From: Cytobacillus gottheilii
GTDB lineage: Bacteria > Bacillota > Bacilli > Bacillales > Cytobacillaceae
NCBI RefSeq assembly: GCF_001636345.1
Contig: NZ_KV440945.1
Span: 243,340-307,339 of the forward strand
Direction of reading: 5' to 3'
Length of the DNA stretch: 64,000 nt
Under the pieces are notes generated by a model. That model was not told the origin of the DNA, ran no database searches, and worked only from the letters and a program-made list of their open reading frames with translations. Shown piece after piece: positions 17,310 to 25,604 of this stretch (positions are counted from its first letter, which is position 1; every line of letters starts with the position of its first letter). A program made the position numbers and the translations under genes.

Positions 17310-18884
17310 GTGACCAAAAGAAAAACAGCTGTTGGATATATTCGGGTTTCAACAGGGGTTCAAGCAAGAGACGGCTTTAGTCTGGATAATCAGATAGAAG
17401 AAATTAATAAAGAGTGCAAGAAGCAAGAATGGGAGCTATTAGGGATATTTGATGATAAAGGAATTTCTGGAGCCTTATTAAATGAAAGACCTGGCTTAAT
17501 TGAAATGATGAGGTTTATTAAGGAAAATAACGTCGATTATTTAGTTATTTTCAAATTTAGTAGATTAAGTAGAAATATTGGTAATCTGTTTCTTATTACT
17601 GAACAGTTGAAAGAAACCTCCACGCATCTTATTTCTATTTCAGATAATTTTTCTTCAGAAGCAGGAGCTTCAAAAATAATTTTATCGGTATTAGGTTCTA
17701 TTGCGGAGATGGAAAGAGATAATATTATCGAACAAGTAAGAGGTGGAATGTCCCAAAAAGCTAGGGAAGGTGAGTGGAACGGTGGAACTGCTCCTCTTGG
17801 GTATGATTTAGTTGAGAAGAAACTAGTAATAAATGAAGAGGAATCTAAAACTGTCAAATTCATATATACCGAGTATTTAAAAGGGAACGGTTATAAGACT
17901 ATTGCAGCACAGTTAAACGATAATGGTGTTAAAACCAAAACTGGTGGAACTTTCAGTGGTAATAGTGTAAAGGATATATTAAGAAACCCAACTTTTTGTG
18001 GGAAAATTCGTTGGGGGCATCGCAAAGATTGGGGTAAACGGTATTCTGATGGTAAAAGGAAAAGAGTTTATAATGAAAACCCAATTATTGTTGAAGGTAA
18101 ACACGAGCCAATTATAGATGAGGAGACCTTCAATAAAGTACAAAATTTAATTGATAACAATCCACGTCATCACATGAAAAGGTTTAATGGAAACCACTTA
18201 CTAAGTGGTTTGCTTAGATGTCCAGATTGCGGTAATGGTATGTCAATACAACCTGTAAAAAGGGGTAATAAAACATATGAATATTATACATGCAATCAGT
18301 ATATGAATCATAAAACGTGTAAACCGAATACTATTAACAAAGCAAAGATTGAGCCGGAATTCTTAGATATTTTTGAGAAAAAGGTTAATGAACCTGATTT
18401 TCAGAAAAGCATGTTAGCATCAATCAACAATACTGATATACAAGTTAAAGAACTCGAAAGAATTATTGGCAGTAAAGAAAAAGAAATTAAAGAAGCAGAA
18501 AAAATGTTGGATAACCTCATTGATGAATTACTAGCTGAAAGCACTGAACGTGTAAAAGAAAAGTTAAGGAATAGAATGGATGAAGTTTCTTTGAAAATTG
18601 AAGAATTTCAGGCTGATATAGAAAAGAAAAGAACCAGTATTAAAAACCTTGAAAGCCAAAATCTAAATAAAGATGATATTGTAGAAATCTTTCAGTATGC
18701 TGGCAAAGTAATTAAAAAGATAGAAGATAAAGAAAAACAACAAGCCTTAGTTAGAATGCTTGTAGCCGAGATACAGGTTGAGGACAAGCATATTAATGAG
18801 GTTCATTTCCGTTTTTCGAAAAAGTTTAGAATAGGGGGTGGTAAGGTGAACCGTACCACAAATAGTGGTAAAGCAAAGAGTTGA
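17310..18884 (+). CDS. large serine recombinase (cassette integrase)
   Basis: A 524-residue protein. The resolvase domain has VGYIRVSTG (nucleophile Ser14), FKFSRLSRN and AEMERDNIIEQV. The recombinase domain (about 170-290) includes GTAPLGYDL and GGTFSGNSVKDILRNPTFCG. A zinc ribbon (CPDCG...YYTCNQYMNHKTC) is followed by a long coiled coil (about 385-470). All parts of a large serine integrase are present. GTG 17310 is preferred because GAGG is 8 bases upstream; ATG 17304 would be too close to it. The last 13 codons overlap the rlmH-type attachment site. It is the best candidate for moving the neighbouring cassettes. Confidence 0.9.
   Translation: MTKRKTAVGYIRVSTGVQARDGFSLDNQIEEINKECKKQEWELLGIFDDKGISGALLNERPGLIEMMRFIKENNVDYLVIFKFSRLSRNIGNLFLITEQLKETSTHLISISDNFSSEAGASKIILSVLGSIAEMERDNIIEQVRGGMSQKAREGEWNGGTAPLGYDLVEKKLVINEEESKTVKFIYTEYLKGNGYKTIAAQLNDNGVKTKTGGTFSGNSVKDILRNPTFCGKIRWGHRKDWGKRYSDGKRKRVYNENPIIVEGKHEPIIDEETFNKVQNLIDNNPRHHMKRFNGNHLLSGLLRCPDCGNGMSIQPVKRGNKTYEYYTCNQYMNHKTCKPNTINKAKIEPEFLDIFEKKVNEPDFQKSMLASINNTDIQVKELERIIGSKEKEIKEAEKMLDNLIDELLAESTERVKEKLRNRMDEVSLKIEEFQADIEKKRTSIKNLESQNLNKDDIVEIFQYAGKVIKKIEDKEKQQALVRMLVAEIQVEDKHINEVHFRFSKKFRIGGGKVNRTTNSGKAKS
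18845..18865 (+). other. rlmH-type attachment site 1
   Basis: GAACCGTACCACAAATAG (18,848-18,865) reads E-P-Y-H-K-stop after a glycine codon, the C-terminus known for Bacillus RlmH, but with no rlmH body upstream. It overlaps the 3' end of the large serine recombinase in another frame. It forms the right end of cassette A and the left end of cassette B. Confidence 0.8.
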
Positions 18885-18933
18885 AGTTGTGCTTGATAAA
18901 GAGTGGCTAGAAAAAATCATTAAACATAATTAA
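18859..18933 (+). pseudogene. gene 3' remnant at left end of cassette B
   Basis: In the frame one base off the recombinase, 24 codons read QIVVKQRVEVVLDKEWLEK and a few more, then stop. Another copy at 23,162-23,227 keeps this frame with conservative changes. It looks like the end of a lost gene joined to the attachment site. Which gene is unknown. Confidence 0.45.
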
Positions 18934-19032
18934 ATTACTTTTTGGAAGTGCACATGAAAAAAAAACGCTCCTTTTGGAAGCAAATACAAAAAAGAAGAGG
19001 CTGGGACAAATAGTCTCAGTCAATGAAAAAAA

Positions 19033-19061
19033 GTGAAATCGCTCGTCGATTTCACTTTTTT
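19033..19061 (-). terminator. IS inner terminator, transposase 3' side
   Basis: GTGAAATCG pairs with CGATTTCAC over five bases, with A6 before and T6 after, so it works on both strands. It ends the transposase transcript. Confidence 0.8.
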
Positions 19062-19093
19062 CTTATGTATTTTGGTCTTAGGTAGGCAAGATC

Positions 19094-20662
19094 TTACGCT
19101 CTTGCCGCAGATTTTCTTATATTCACGGCCATTAACGCGAGGCCGATTTCGTTATCGACTTTTGATTGACCGCGAACCGAAAACCGAGTGAAACCCAAAT
19201 TAGCCTTCAAGAATCCAAAAACTGGCTCCACGTCTGTTTTGCGTTGACGGTAAATGGCAGCCGTTTCTTCTTCCGAAAGCTTTGTCTTTACATATTCTTT
19301 TTGCTGTTCCCATTTCTCGTTGATCATGAGTTTACGATTTGTACCTACTTGTGCTTTTGTACAAAACGATCGCAATGGGCAGTCTGAACAGTCCTCGCAT
19401 TCATAAACCTTTAATTGTCGCTTGTAACCACTTTTATCGGAACGAGTTGAATGGTATTGAAACATGACCTTTTTGTCATTCGGACAAGTGAACGTATCAC
19501 TTTCCTTATCATACTCCCAGTTACTTGTTTTGAAGGGATCTTGTTTGAACTTTTTCTTTTGCTCATTTAAGTAGTGATTATACGTAATAAGCGGTGTACA
19601 GCTGCGTTTTGTCAAAATGTCATCATAATTTTGTTCGCTTCCATAACCGGCATCTGCCACAATGTATTTCGGCAACGAAAAGAATTCCTGTTCAATTCGG
19701 TCAAGAAAGGGGATTAATGTTTTGGTATCCGTCGGGTTTGGAAACACATCATAAGCCAGTGCGTATTGTCCTTCTGTCGCGATTTGTACATTATAGCCAG
19801 CCTTTAATTGTCCGTTTTGCATATAGTCATCTTTCATTCGCATGAAAGTTGCATCCTGATCCGTTTTTGAATAGCTGTTTCTTGTGCCAAACATGTTAAA
19901 ATCCTTTTCATACTTCTGTTTGCGGGCAATCCAATCGTTCAGTTGTTTTACCATTTGTTTTGGTGACTTCCGTTCACTCCGAAGCTGTTTACGCTCTTCT
20001 GCATCATCAGAGCTCTCAATTTTTTGTGTATAATCATCGACTACTTCATCTAGTTGTTTGGCGACTTGCTTTAACTCTTCAATCGAAAGCTGTTCTTCAT
20101 TCTCTCTTTTTATTTCAGGAATGATTTCATTTTCAAGGAGCTGGCTGTATAACTGATTAGACTTTTCAATGAGATTGGCATGGAATTTTTCAATGGCTTT
20201 CTTCCATACAAACGTGAATTTATTAGCGTTCGCCTCAATTTTTGTGCCATCAATAAAGATCGCTTCTTGATCAATCAGGTTCTCCTGAACCAGCTGACAT
20301 CGGAATTGGACGAAACATTGGCGTATTAATTCTTTCATTTCGGGGTGTACACGGAACCGGTTGATCGTGCGGTAGCTTGGCTCATATCCTTGTGCGAGCC
20401 ACATCATGCGGATACTATCTTTCAATAATCCTTCTATTTTACGACCAGAGAAAGTAGATTGCGTGTAGCCGCATAAAATAATTTTCAGCATCATGCGTGG
20501 ATGATAGGATGGACAGCCAGTCTGTCGGCTAAAGGAATGAAAAGCTTCTTGAGGAATACTTTCGACTAAATGATGGATGGAAAAGGCGATATCATTTTCT
20601 TGTAATTTCACTGCTAAATCTAAAGGCAAAATAATTTGATTCATGTTATAATCTTTAAACAT
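19094..20662 (-). CDS. IS1182-family transposase
   Basis: A 522-residue DDE transposase. The N-terminal region (PSYHPRMMLKIILCGYTQSTFSGRKIE) and the catalytic FIDGTKIEANANKFTFVWK, IVADAGYGS and QRKTDVEPVFGFLKANLGF segments are those of the IS1182 group; the aspartates and the final glutamate are present. An acidic-basic insertion lies at about 170-245 and a cysteine cluster (CEDCSDCPLRSFC) near 410. Length is normal for the family and no frameshift is seen. It should be functional. Confidence 0.95.
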   Translation of the reverse strand: MFKDYNMNQIILPLDLAVKLQENDIAFSIHHLVESIPQEAFHSFSRQTGCPSYHPRMMLKIILCGYTQSTFSGRKIEGLLKDSIRMMWLAQGYEPSYRTINRFRVHPEMKELIRQCFVQFRCQLVQENLIDQEAIFIDGTKIEANANKFTFVWKKAIEKFHANLIEKSNQLYSQLLENEIIPEIKRENEEQLSIEELKQVAKQLDEVVDDYTQKIESSDDAEERKQLRSERKSPKQMVKQLNDWIARKQKYEKDFNMFGTRNSYSKTDQDATFMRMKDDYMQNGQLKAGYNVQIATEGQYALAYDVFPNPTDTKTLIPFLDRIEQEFFSLPKYIVADAGYGSEQNYDDILTKRSCTPLITYNHYLNEQKKKFKQDPFKTSNWEYDKESDTFTCPNDKKVMFQYHSTRSDKSGYKRQLKVYECEDCSDCPLRSFCTKAQVGTNRKLMINEKWEQQKEYVKTKLSEEETAAIYRQRKTDVEPVFGFLKANLGFTRFSVRGQSKVDNEIGLALMAVNIRKSAARA

Positions 20663-20746
20663 AAGGACCCTTCTTTCTGATTGAATTTGTTGTGGTGACT
20701 TTATTTTATCAGAAGTGGTCCTTATTTTTATTTAAAAATGATAAAA

Positions 20747-20789
20747 GCCGGTGAAATTTTACAATGAGTAAAATTTCACCGGCTTTTTT
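20747..20789 (+). terminator. IS inner terminator, upstream side
   Basis: GCCGGTGAAATTTTAC pairs perfectly with GTAAAATTTCACCGGC, followed by T6. It shields the transposase from outside transcription. Confidence 0.8.
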
Positions 20790-20835
20790 ATCTTGGAGGT
20801 AGGTTTTGTCCCAGCCTCTTCTTTTTTATAAATAT

Positions 20836-21264
20836 TTATTTATTCTTTTTATCTCTTTCTTGCATTTTTCTAACATTATCTGAGTGGTAAGGAGAACCAT
20901 CAACTTCATTAACTACACTAAATGGATTACCGTCCAAGTCAAAGAAATCAAAAAATTTCATTCCACCAAAATCATCGATTTCAGTAGTAACTATGCCATT
21001 ATTTTTAAAATGTTGATGTGCAGATTCAATATCATCAACGACAAAATTAAAATAGGAATTCTTCTGGTCACCCTCGGTAATAAACTCAGTGGGTTGCGGG
21101 GATTTAACTTTTACTAAGGCTAATTGTGTTGACCCAGTTGGTAAATAAAACCCAGCACCATCTCCCCAACTATCGATTATCTTTACACCAAGAAACTTTA
21201 CATACCAATCTGTAGATTTTTCAATGTCTGTAACTGGAATAAATATACTACCTACTTTAAACAT
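20836..21264 (-). CDS. VOC-superfamily (glyoxalase/bleomycin resistance) protein
   Basis: A 142-residue single VOC module pair. The N-terminal strand and helix (GSIFIPVTDIEKSTDWYVKFLG) and the C-terminal FFDLDGNPFSVV follow the VOC pattern. Metal-binding residues are not complete by eye, so the activity (metal-dependent enzyme or drug-binding protein) is open. RBS AAGGAGG. It is divergent from the sigma factor gene, with a palindrome between them. Confidence 0.8.
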   Translation of the reverse strand: MFKVGSIFIPVTDIEKSTDWYVKFLGVKIIDSWGDGAGFYLPTGSTQLALVKVKSPQPTEFITEGDQKNSYFNFVVDDIESAHQHFKNNGIVTTEIDDFGGMKFFDFFDLDGNPFSVVNEVDGSPYHSDNVRKMQERDKKNK

Positions 21265-21310
21265 AATATTCCTCCTTGAAATGAAATTCTTACTTATAAC
21301 GAATATAATA

Positions 21311-21325
21311 GTGTAAAAGTTACAC
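21311..21325. promoter_or_regulatory. operator-like inverted repeat in divergent region
   Basis: GTGTAA-AAG-TTACAC is a perfect inverted repeat with a 3-base centre, next to a TATAAT box at 21,303, between the VOC and sigma-factor genes. It is probably a regulator site for one or both. Confidence 0.5.
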
Positions 21326-21360
21326 TTACATAAATAAATTTAAATAAAAAGGTGGAAAAA

Positions 21361-22008
21361 ATGGTTTTTGAGAATTTTGAGTTTGAGATTAAGAAACTTT
21401 ATAAATATTGCCTAAAGTTGTCAGGGTCACCTTGGATAGCCGAGGATCTAGTACAAGAAACGATGCTAAAGGTTTATAGATTAAAAAAGACAGAACCGAA
21501 TAGAGAGTTCAACTTCTCTTTTCTATGTACTGTGGCTAAAAATCTTTTTATTGACGAAAAAAGAAAAAGTAAAGAAATAATACATTTTAAAGAGGAATTT
21601 TATGGAGAAGTATATGATTCAATAGAACACTTTAGTTTAATTGAAATTTTACTTACCACTTTGCCATTGAAACAGTCTATGCTTATTACCTTGAAAGATG
21701 TATTTGGCTACACTTCAAAAGAAATAGCGTCAATGTTAAGAGTGAGTAATGAATCTATTAAAACAGCACTTCATCGCTCTAGAAAGAAACTAAAGTTTAA
21801 AAACAGTAATATAGATATGGAAGTCCTAACCCCTAATCACGAAATTATTTTAGCACTCACTAAAGCAATACGGGAGTCTAAGCCGATGCAAATATTTTAT
21901 TTTTATCGACTATTAGAGTCGAAAAATTTTCAGGTAAGAAGAAGTTCTTTGCATTCCGTATTCCATGTTGTAGACCCGGACGGAAATATTTTAGAAATAA
22001 TATCCTAG
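21361..22008 (+). CDS. ECF-type sigma factor with unusual C-terminal tail
   Basis: A 215-residue protein. Region 2 is seen as GSPWIAEDLVQETMLKVYR and region 4 as GYTSKEIASMLRVSNESIKT followed by ALHRSRKKLK, so it should direct RNA polymerase to a set of promoters. ATG 21361 is chosen, with AAGGTGG five bases upstream. No anti-sigma gene is adjacent. The last 25 residues include HVVDPDGNILEII, which resembles the closing strand of VOC proteins rather than a sigma factor, so the C-terminus may be a fusion left by a deletion. Confidence 0.75.
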   Translation: MVFENFEFEIKKLYKYCLKLSGSPWIAEDLVQETMLKVYRLKKTEPNREFNFSFLCTVAKNLFIDEKRKSKEIIHFKEEFYGEVYDSIEHFSLIEILLTTLPLKQSMLITLKDVFGYTSKEIASMLRVSNESIKTALHRSRKKLKFKNSNIDMEVLTPNHEIILALTKAIRESKPMQIFYFYRLLESKNFQVRRSSLHSVFHVVDPDGNILEIIS

Positions 22009-22145
22009 TTAACATAAACTATATTCACACCAACACAACATACTATAGGTTTTATAAAAATATAGAACTGAACAGTAATGTTTCACAAATAGGGTAAGCA
22101 GAAAGTTAAAGTTTTTCTTGAGTTGTTATTACTAGTCAGCAACAC

Positions 22146-22184
22146 AAACAGGGTATAGAATCGCGTAGGTTCTATACCCTGTTT
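22146..22184 (+). terminator. long hairpin after sigma factor gene
   Basis: AAACAGGGTATAGAA pairs perfectly with TTCTATACCCTGTTT over nine bases. The T run is weak. The rest of 22,009-22,295 shows no gene. Confidence 0.55.
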
Positions 22185-22295
22185 AATTGTTGATATGCAC
22201 AAATACGCAAAAGGAATCGGTTTAAACGATAAAGTCTTTGCACGAAGGACAATTATTTATATGAAATAAGTGGCTAAAAAAACCGATTAATATTT

Positions 22296-22790
22296 CTACT
22301 TTATTGGTTGGCAACACAAATTTCCTTTATCTTCTTCAAGAGCGGATTTTAAACTACTTAGAACACCAGCCCAAGCCATTTTATGCCATTCAATTGCATC
22401 TTTCCAGTTTTTGTCGTCTTTAAACCCAAAATGTTCTACAACAACTCTTGTGGAGTCAGACTTTACTGATTCGAATTTTACTTTGACAGTAGTTAATTCA
22501 TTTTCATTATTCATAATAGATTCAAATTGGTCTGGGGCTTTCCAAGTGAATTGCAATTCTTTTTCTTCAACCATTTTAATTATATTGCACCCTTTTGTAT
22601 TCATTGCAGTTTTATTCCCTGGAATAAAGTAAAGTTCATATGCTCCGCCTTCTCTTGCCTCAATCACAGTTTCAGGTGCGAACCATTCGGAAACTCGTTC
22701 AGAGATTGTCCAAGCATACCAAACTAAATTTAAAGATGCATTAATTGTAACCTCATTAGTAATTGCTCCATCGTTTGTAGTTATTGTCAA
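22296..22790 (-). CDS. SRPBCC/AHSA1-domain protein
   Basis: A 164-residue protein of the START-like fold: TINASLNLVWYAWTISERVSEWFAP at the N-terminus and a closing helix EWHKMAWAGVLSSLKSALEE are typical of the AHSA1 family. These proteins bind hydrophobic ligands in a deep pocket; no substrate can be told. The start is TTG 22790 with GGGGG upstream. The last residues (NLCCQPIK) are unusual but not informative. Confidence 0.8.
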   Translation of the reverse strand: MTITTNDGAITNEVTINASLNLVWYAWTISERVSEWFAPETVIEAREGGAYELYFIPGNKTAMNTKGCNIIKMVEEKELQFTWKAPDQFESIMNNENELTTVKVKFESVKSDSTRVVVEHFGFKDDKNWKDAIEWHKMAWAGVLSSLKSALEEDKGNLCCQPIK

Positions 22791-23147
22791 AATAAATCCC
22801 CCTTTTACAATTATTCACAATAATATAATAGCATTTGAGAAAGGTGGAATAAAGAATATTCTAATAAATAAGGGGTTAGTAGCCTCTTCATCATCTGTCG
22901 TTACATGGCAAAAACCCTATCTGAGAATTATTCGGATAGATCTTATGTCCTATATTCATAGTACTTATATTCCACTAATTATTAGAAAATCCGTTTTTAC
23001 AATAGGCAAGCCCCTAAATATCTGAGTTGTTCCAAGTAGTGACATAATTCATACCAGTAAATTCCTAAATTTGACCACTAAATGGCAGGTGTGAATTTAA
23101 TTAAAATAGGCAACGTTACAATGCCTTTTTGCCTCTTTAATGACTAT
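22791..23147. other. intergenic, no gene seen
   Basis: About 360 bases at the right end of cassette B. No convincing frame, RNA or repeat was found before attachment site 2. Confidence 0.4.
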
Positions 23148-23168
23148 GGGGAACCATATCACAAATAG
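23148..23168 (+). other. rlmH-type attachment site 2
   Basis: GAACCATATCACAAATAG (23,151-23,168) reads E-P-Y-H-K-stop. It matches site 1 at 16 of 18 positions, and the match continues to the right for about 23 bases (GTGGTAAAGCA, then AGAGT, then GAAGT). The shared right flank means cassettes B and C begin with related left ends. Confidence 0.8.
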
Positions 23169-23227
23169 TGGTAAAGCAGAGAGTGGAAGTAACTCTGGCT
23201 AAAGATTTCTTAAAGAGGCTAATTTAA
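23162..23227 (+). pseudogene. gene 3' remnant at left end of cassette C
   Basis: 21 codons (QIVVKQRVEVTLAKDFLKR and two more) followed by a stop, parallel to 18,859-18,933. A terminator starts seven bases after the stop, as expected for a genuine gene end. The upstream part of the gene is absent. Confidence 0.5.
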
Positions 23228-23233
23228 ATTGAA

Positions 23234-23268
23234 GGAGACCGTTGGTTATTTAAACGGTCTCCTTTTGG
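23234..23268 (+). terminator. terminator used as intron target
   Basis: GGAGACCGTT pairs with AACGGTCTCC, followed by TTTT. The group II intron begins directly after it, the known insertion preference of class C introns. Confidence 0.85.
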
Positions 23269-23270
23269 TT

Positions 23271-25155
23271 GTGTGCCCGGCATGGGTGCAGGCTCTAGGG
23301 TGCGAGTCCCGAACGGCGAAGGCAGTAGTAGCCGTAGCTTAAGACAAGGATATGCGGGGTGACCCTCCTATCTGAAGGAAGTCGGCGGCAAACTTCCGCT
23401 CTGAGGAACACGAATCTCATATGAGGCTAGATGACATTGGGTGAGTCTGCAATACAAGACAAAGTCCATACTGCCAAAGGTGTCACATAGTAAATGAGGC
23501 GGAGACATGGAAGGAAAGTCTGTACTCTTACCCGGGGAGAACCTGTCGATATGCCGTACTCATGCGGTAAGCCTATCCGTGAGGATAAGTTGAACGACAG
23601 GCGTCAGCAGAAGCCATAGTACTTATTCGCTTAAGAGGATAAGGAAGGGCTGAACCGGTTATGGAAAATAGGAACTAGGCGTATCTTTCCATTCGATGAA
23701 ACAGAAAACATAGTACCTGTTTAATGAAAGAAACGGTGAATCCGCGGGGGTCATTAAACAGGGTGGAGAATGAAAAGGACACAAACAGAACACCTATTTA
23801 CGCGGGAGGTTATATCAATGTTAATGGAACGAATCATGTCACGGGAAAACCTACTTAATGCGATTAAAAGAGTAGAAAAGAATAAGGGAAAACATGGAGT
23901 GGACGAAATGCCCGTCACTGCTCTTCGTGGACATATTATGCTCAACTGGAGCGAACTGCGAAAATCCCTCTTCGAGGGAACCTATATCCCATCCCCCGTC
24001 CGTCGAGTCGAAATCCCGAAACCAGACGGCAAAGGGAAGAGGAAACTGGGAATCCCAACCGTGACAGACCGTTTCATTCAACAAGCAATCACCCAAGTGC
24101 TTACCAGAATGTATGACCCTAGTTTCTCTGAATGTAGCTTCGGCTTTCGCCCTAACAGGCGAGCGCACCAGGCTGTTAAATTAGCCCAAAGCTATATAGA
24201 AGAGGGTTATCGATGGGTAGTCGACATTGACCTTGAAAAGTTCTTTGACAAGGTTAACCACGATAGATTAATGAGTAAATTAGCCATGAGGATAAAGGAT
24301 AGTACTCTCCTCAAACTAATAAGACGGTTCTTAACCTCTGGTGTTATGGAAGGCGGACTTGTCAGTCCTAACCTTGAGGGGACACCGCAAGGTGGACCTT
24401 TAAGCCCTTTACTTTCGAATATTGTGTTGGATGAACTGGATAAAGAACTGGAGCGCAGAGGACATCGCTTTGTCCGCTACGCCGATGATTGTAATATCTA
24501 TGTGAAATCTAAAAGAGCTGGAGAAAGAGTTATGAAGGCAATGACCCATTTTATCGAGAGGAATCTTAAACTGAAGGTTAACAAGGATAAAAGTGCTGTA
24601 GACCGCCCTTGGAAAAGGAAATTTCTTGGGTTCAGTTTTACAAGTAATCTAAAACCGAAGGTGAGAATATCTCCCCAATCAGTTAAACGGTTTAAAGATA
24701 AAATAAGAAAGCTTACAAGCAGACGAAGGTCAATTGCCATGGAAGATAGGATTCATAACCTTAACCAATATCTAGTGGGATGGGTTAATTATTATCATTT
24801 AGCAGATACCCGTTCAGTAATCGCAAAACTCGAAGGATGGCTTAATCGAAGGTTAAGAATGATTCGATGGAAGGAATGGAAACTTCCCCAAACGAAGGTC
24901 AAGAAACTTATTAAACTAGGTGTTTCGAAAGGGAAAGCATATGAATGGGGAAATACAAGAAAGGCTTATTGGAGGATATCCAAAAGTCCAATTCTTCATA
25001 AAACATTAGGGAAAGCCTACTGGCTTTCCCTTGGGTTAAAAAGTATTTCTGCTAGATATGACTTACAGCGTTCGACTTAATCGGAACCGCCGTATACGGA
25101 ACCGTACGTACGGTGGTGTGAGAGGGATAAATGGAGGTTAATCGCCTCCCCCTAT
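23271..25155 (+). mobile_element. group IIC intron
   Basis: The intron starts GTGTGCCC. A structured RNA of about 500 bases precedes the reverse-transcriptase gene. Domain V/VI follows it, with CCGTACGTACGG-type pairing and then the GGAGG...CCTCC hairpin. The 3' end is placed at about CCCTAT (25,155). Insertion directly behind a Rho-independent terminator identifies class C. It lies just before the stop of the convergent VOC gene. Confidence 0.8.
23770..25080 (+). CDS. ltrA: group II intron reverse transcriptase/maturase
   Basis: A 436-residue protein. The RT domain has GVDEMPV, FGFRPNRRAHQAV, VDIDLEKFFDKVNHD, GTPQGGPLSPLLSNI and the catalytic RYADDCNIY. A maturase (X) domain follows (about 300-400, LNQYLVGWVNYY). 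There is no HNH endonuclease domain, as usual for class C introns. It splices its host RNA and reinserts it next to terminators. No frameshift is visible, so mobility is plausible. Confidence 0.95.
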   Translation: MKRTQTEHLFTREVISMLMERIMSRENLLNAIKRVEKNKGKHGVDEMPVTALRGHIMLNWSELRKSLFEGTYIPSPVRRVEIPKPDGKGKRKLGIPTVTDRFIQQAITQVLTRMYDPSFSECSFGFRPNRRAHQAVKLAQSYIEEGYRWVVDIDLEKFFDKVNHDRLMSKLAMRIKDSTLLKLIRRFLTSGVMEGGLVSPNLEGTPQGGPLSPLLSNIVLDELDKELERRGHRFVRYADDCNIYVKSKRAGERVMKAMTHFIERNLKLKVNKDKSAVDRPWKRKFLGFSFTSNLKPKVRISPQSVKRFKDKIRKLTSRRRSIAMEDRIHNLNQYLVGWVNYYHLADTRSVIAKLEGWLNRRLRMIRWKEWKLPQTKVKKLIKLGVSKGKAYEWGNTRKAYWRISKSPILHKTLGKAYWLSLGLKSISARYDLQRST

Positions 25156-25164
25156 CTCAATTTC

Positions 25165-25542
25165 TTATACTTGTACTTCACTCATAAATGCATGAGTATT
25201 ATCTTCTGTATCTTTAAAAAATACCATCCATGTTTCTGTTTGTCCCATTTTCGCTACAACATGTGGTTCATCAATAAAGATAACTTCTTTACCTACTAAG
25301 CGCTCATAAGTATCTTTAATATTAGTTACTTGAAAATAAATAACTGAACTTGAATGAGCGAATTCATCTTTTTCTGGTAGTGATAACATTAGTCGCAACC
25401 CATCACATTCAAAGAAAGCCATACTATCAGTGTTAAATAAAAGGGAGAGACCTAATTTCTCTTTGTAAAAATCTAATGCCCTATTCAAGTCTTTGACAGG
25501 TACACCAATCTGTCCAACCTTTTGAACCATTTTTGTTTCCAT
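25165..25542 (-). CDS. VOC-superfamily protein
   Basis: A 125-residue protein (KVGQIGVPVKDLNRALDFYK, then FFKDTEDNTHAFMSE). It is clearly paralogous to the chromosomal VOC gene at 29,605, with long shared stretches such as KLGLSLLFNTD and VIYFQVT. RBS AAAGGAG. Substrate unknown. It is divergent from nothing but follows the AraC regulator on the same strand, so that regulator may control it. Confidence 0.8.
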   Translation of the reverse strand: METKMVQKVGQIGVPVKDLNRALDFYKEKLGLSLLFNTDSMAFFECDGLRLMLSLPEKDEFAHSSSVIYFQVTNIKDTYERLVGKEVIFIDEPHVVAKMGQTETWMVFFKDTEDNTHAFMSEVQV

Positions 25543-25604
25543 AATACAATTCTCCTTTCTAATATCTATTCAAGATAAGCATAAATAATTTCCTCTAATT
25601 TTTC

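Larger units (their letters stand above)
1..18865. mobile_element. rlmH-site cassette A (left end outside window)
   Basis: This AT-rich stretch of mostly unrecognised genes ends in a large serine recombinase and a copy of the rlmH 3' end, which serves as its right attachment site. Its left end and rlmH itself must lie before base 1. It carries two phased repeat arrays, a resolvase, a candidate defence nuclease and a restriction-modification module. The boundary on the right is read directly from the site sequence. That the whole stretch is one element is inferred from base composition, gene content and the absence of housekeeping genes. Confidence 0.6.
18988..20827 (-). mobile_element. IS1182-family insertion sequence
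   Basis: Perfect 23-bp terminal inverted repeats at 18,988-19,010 and 20,805-20,827 contain GAAGAGGCTGGGACAAA at the left end and its complement at the right. They enclose one transposase and a terminator hairpin at each end. Target duplication cannot be read safely because both outer edges are A/T runs. The element looks intact. Confidence 0.85.
18866..23168. mobile_element. rlmH-site cassette B
   Basis: A 4.3-kb segment between attachment sites 1 and 2. It holds an IS1182-family element, a VOC protein, an ECF-type sigma factor and an SRPBCC protein, and has no recombinase of its own. It would be moved in trans or be a relic. Boundaries come from the repeated sites. Confidence 0.6.

Noticed and set aside
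1..18865. Cassette A as a prophage.
   Set aside because: No capsid, tail, portal, terminase or lysis genes were recognised; only recombinases, nucleases and unknown small genes.
22193..22267. A 24-codon frame (MHKYAKGIG...) after the sigma factor gene.
   Set aside because: No ribosome site and no recognisable motif.
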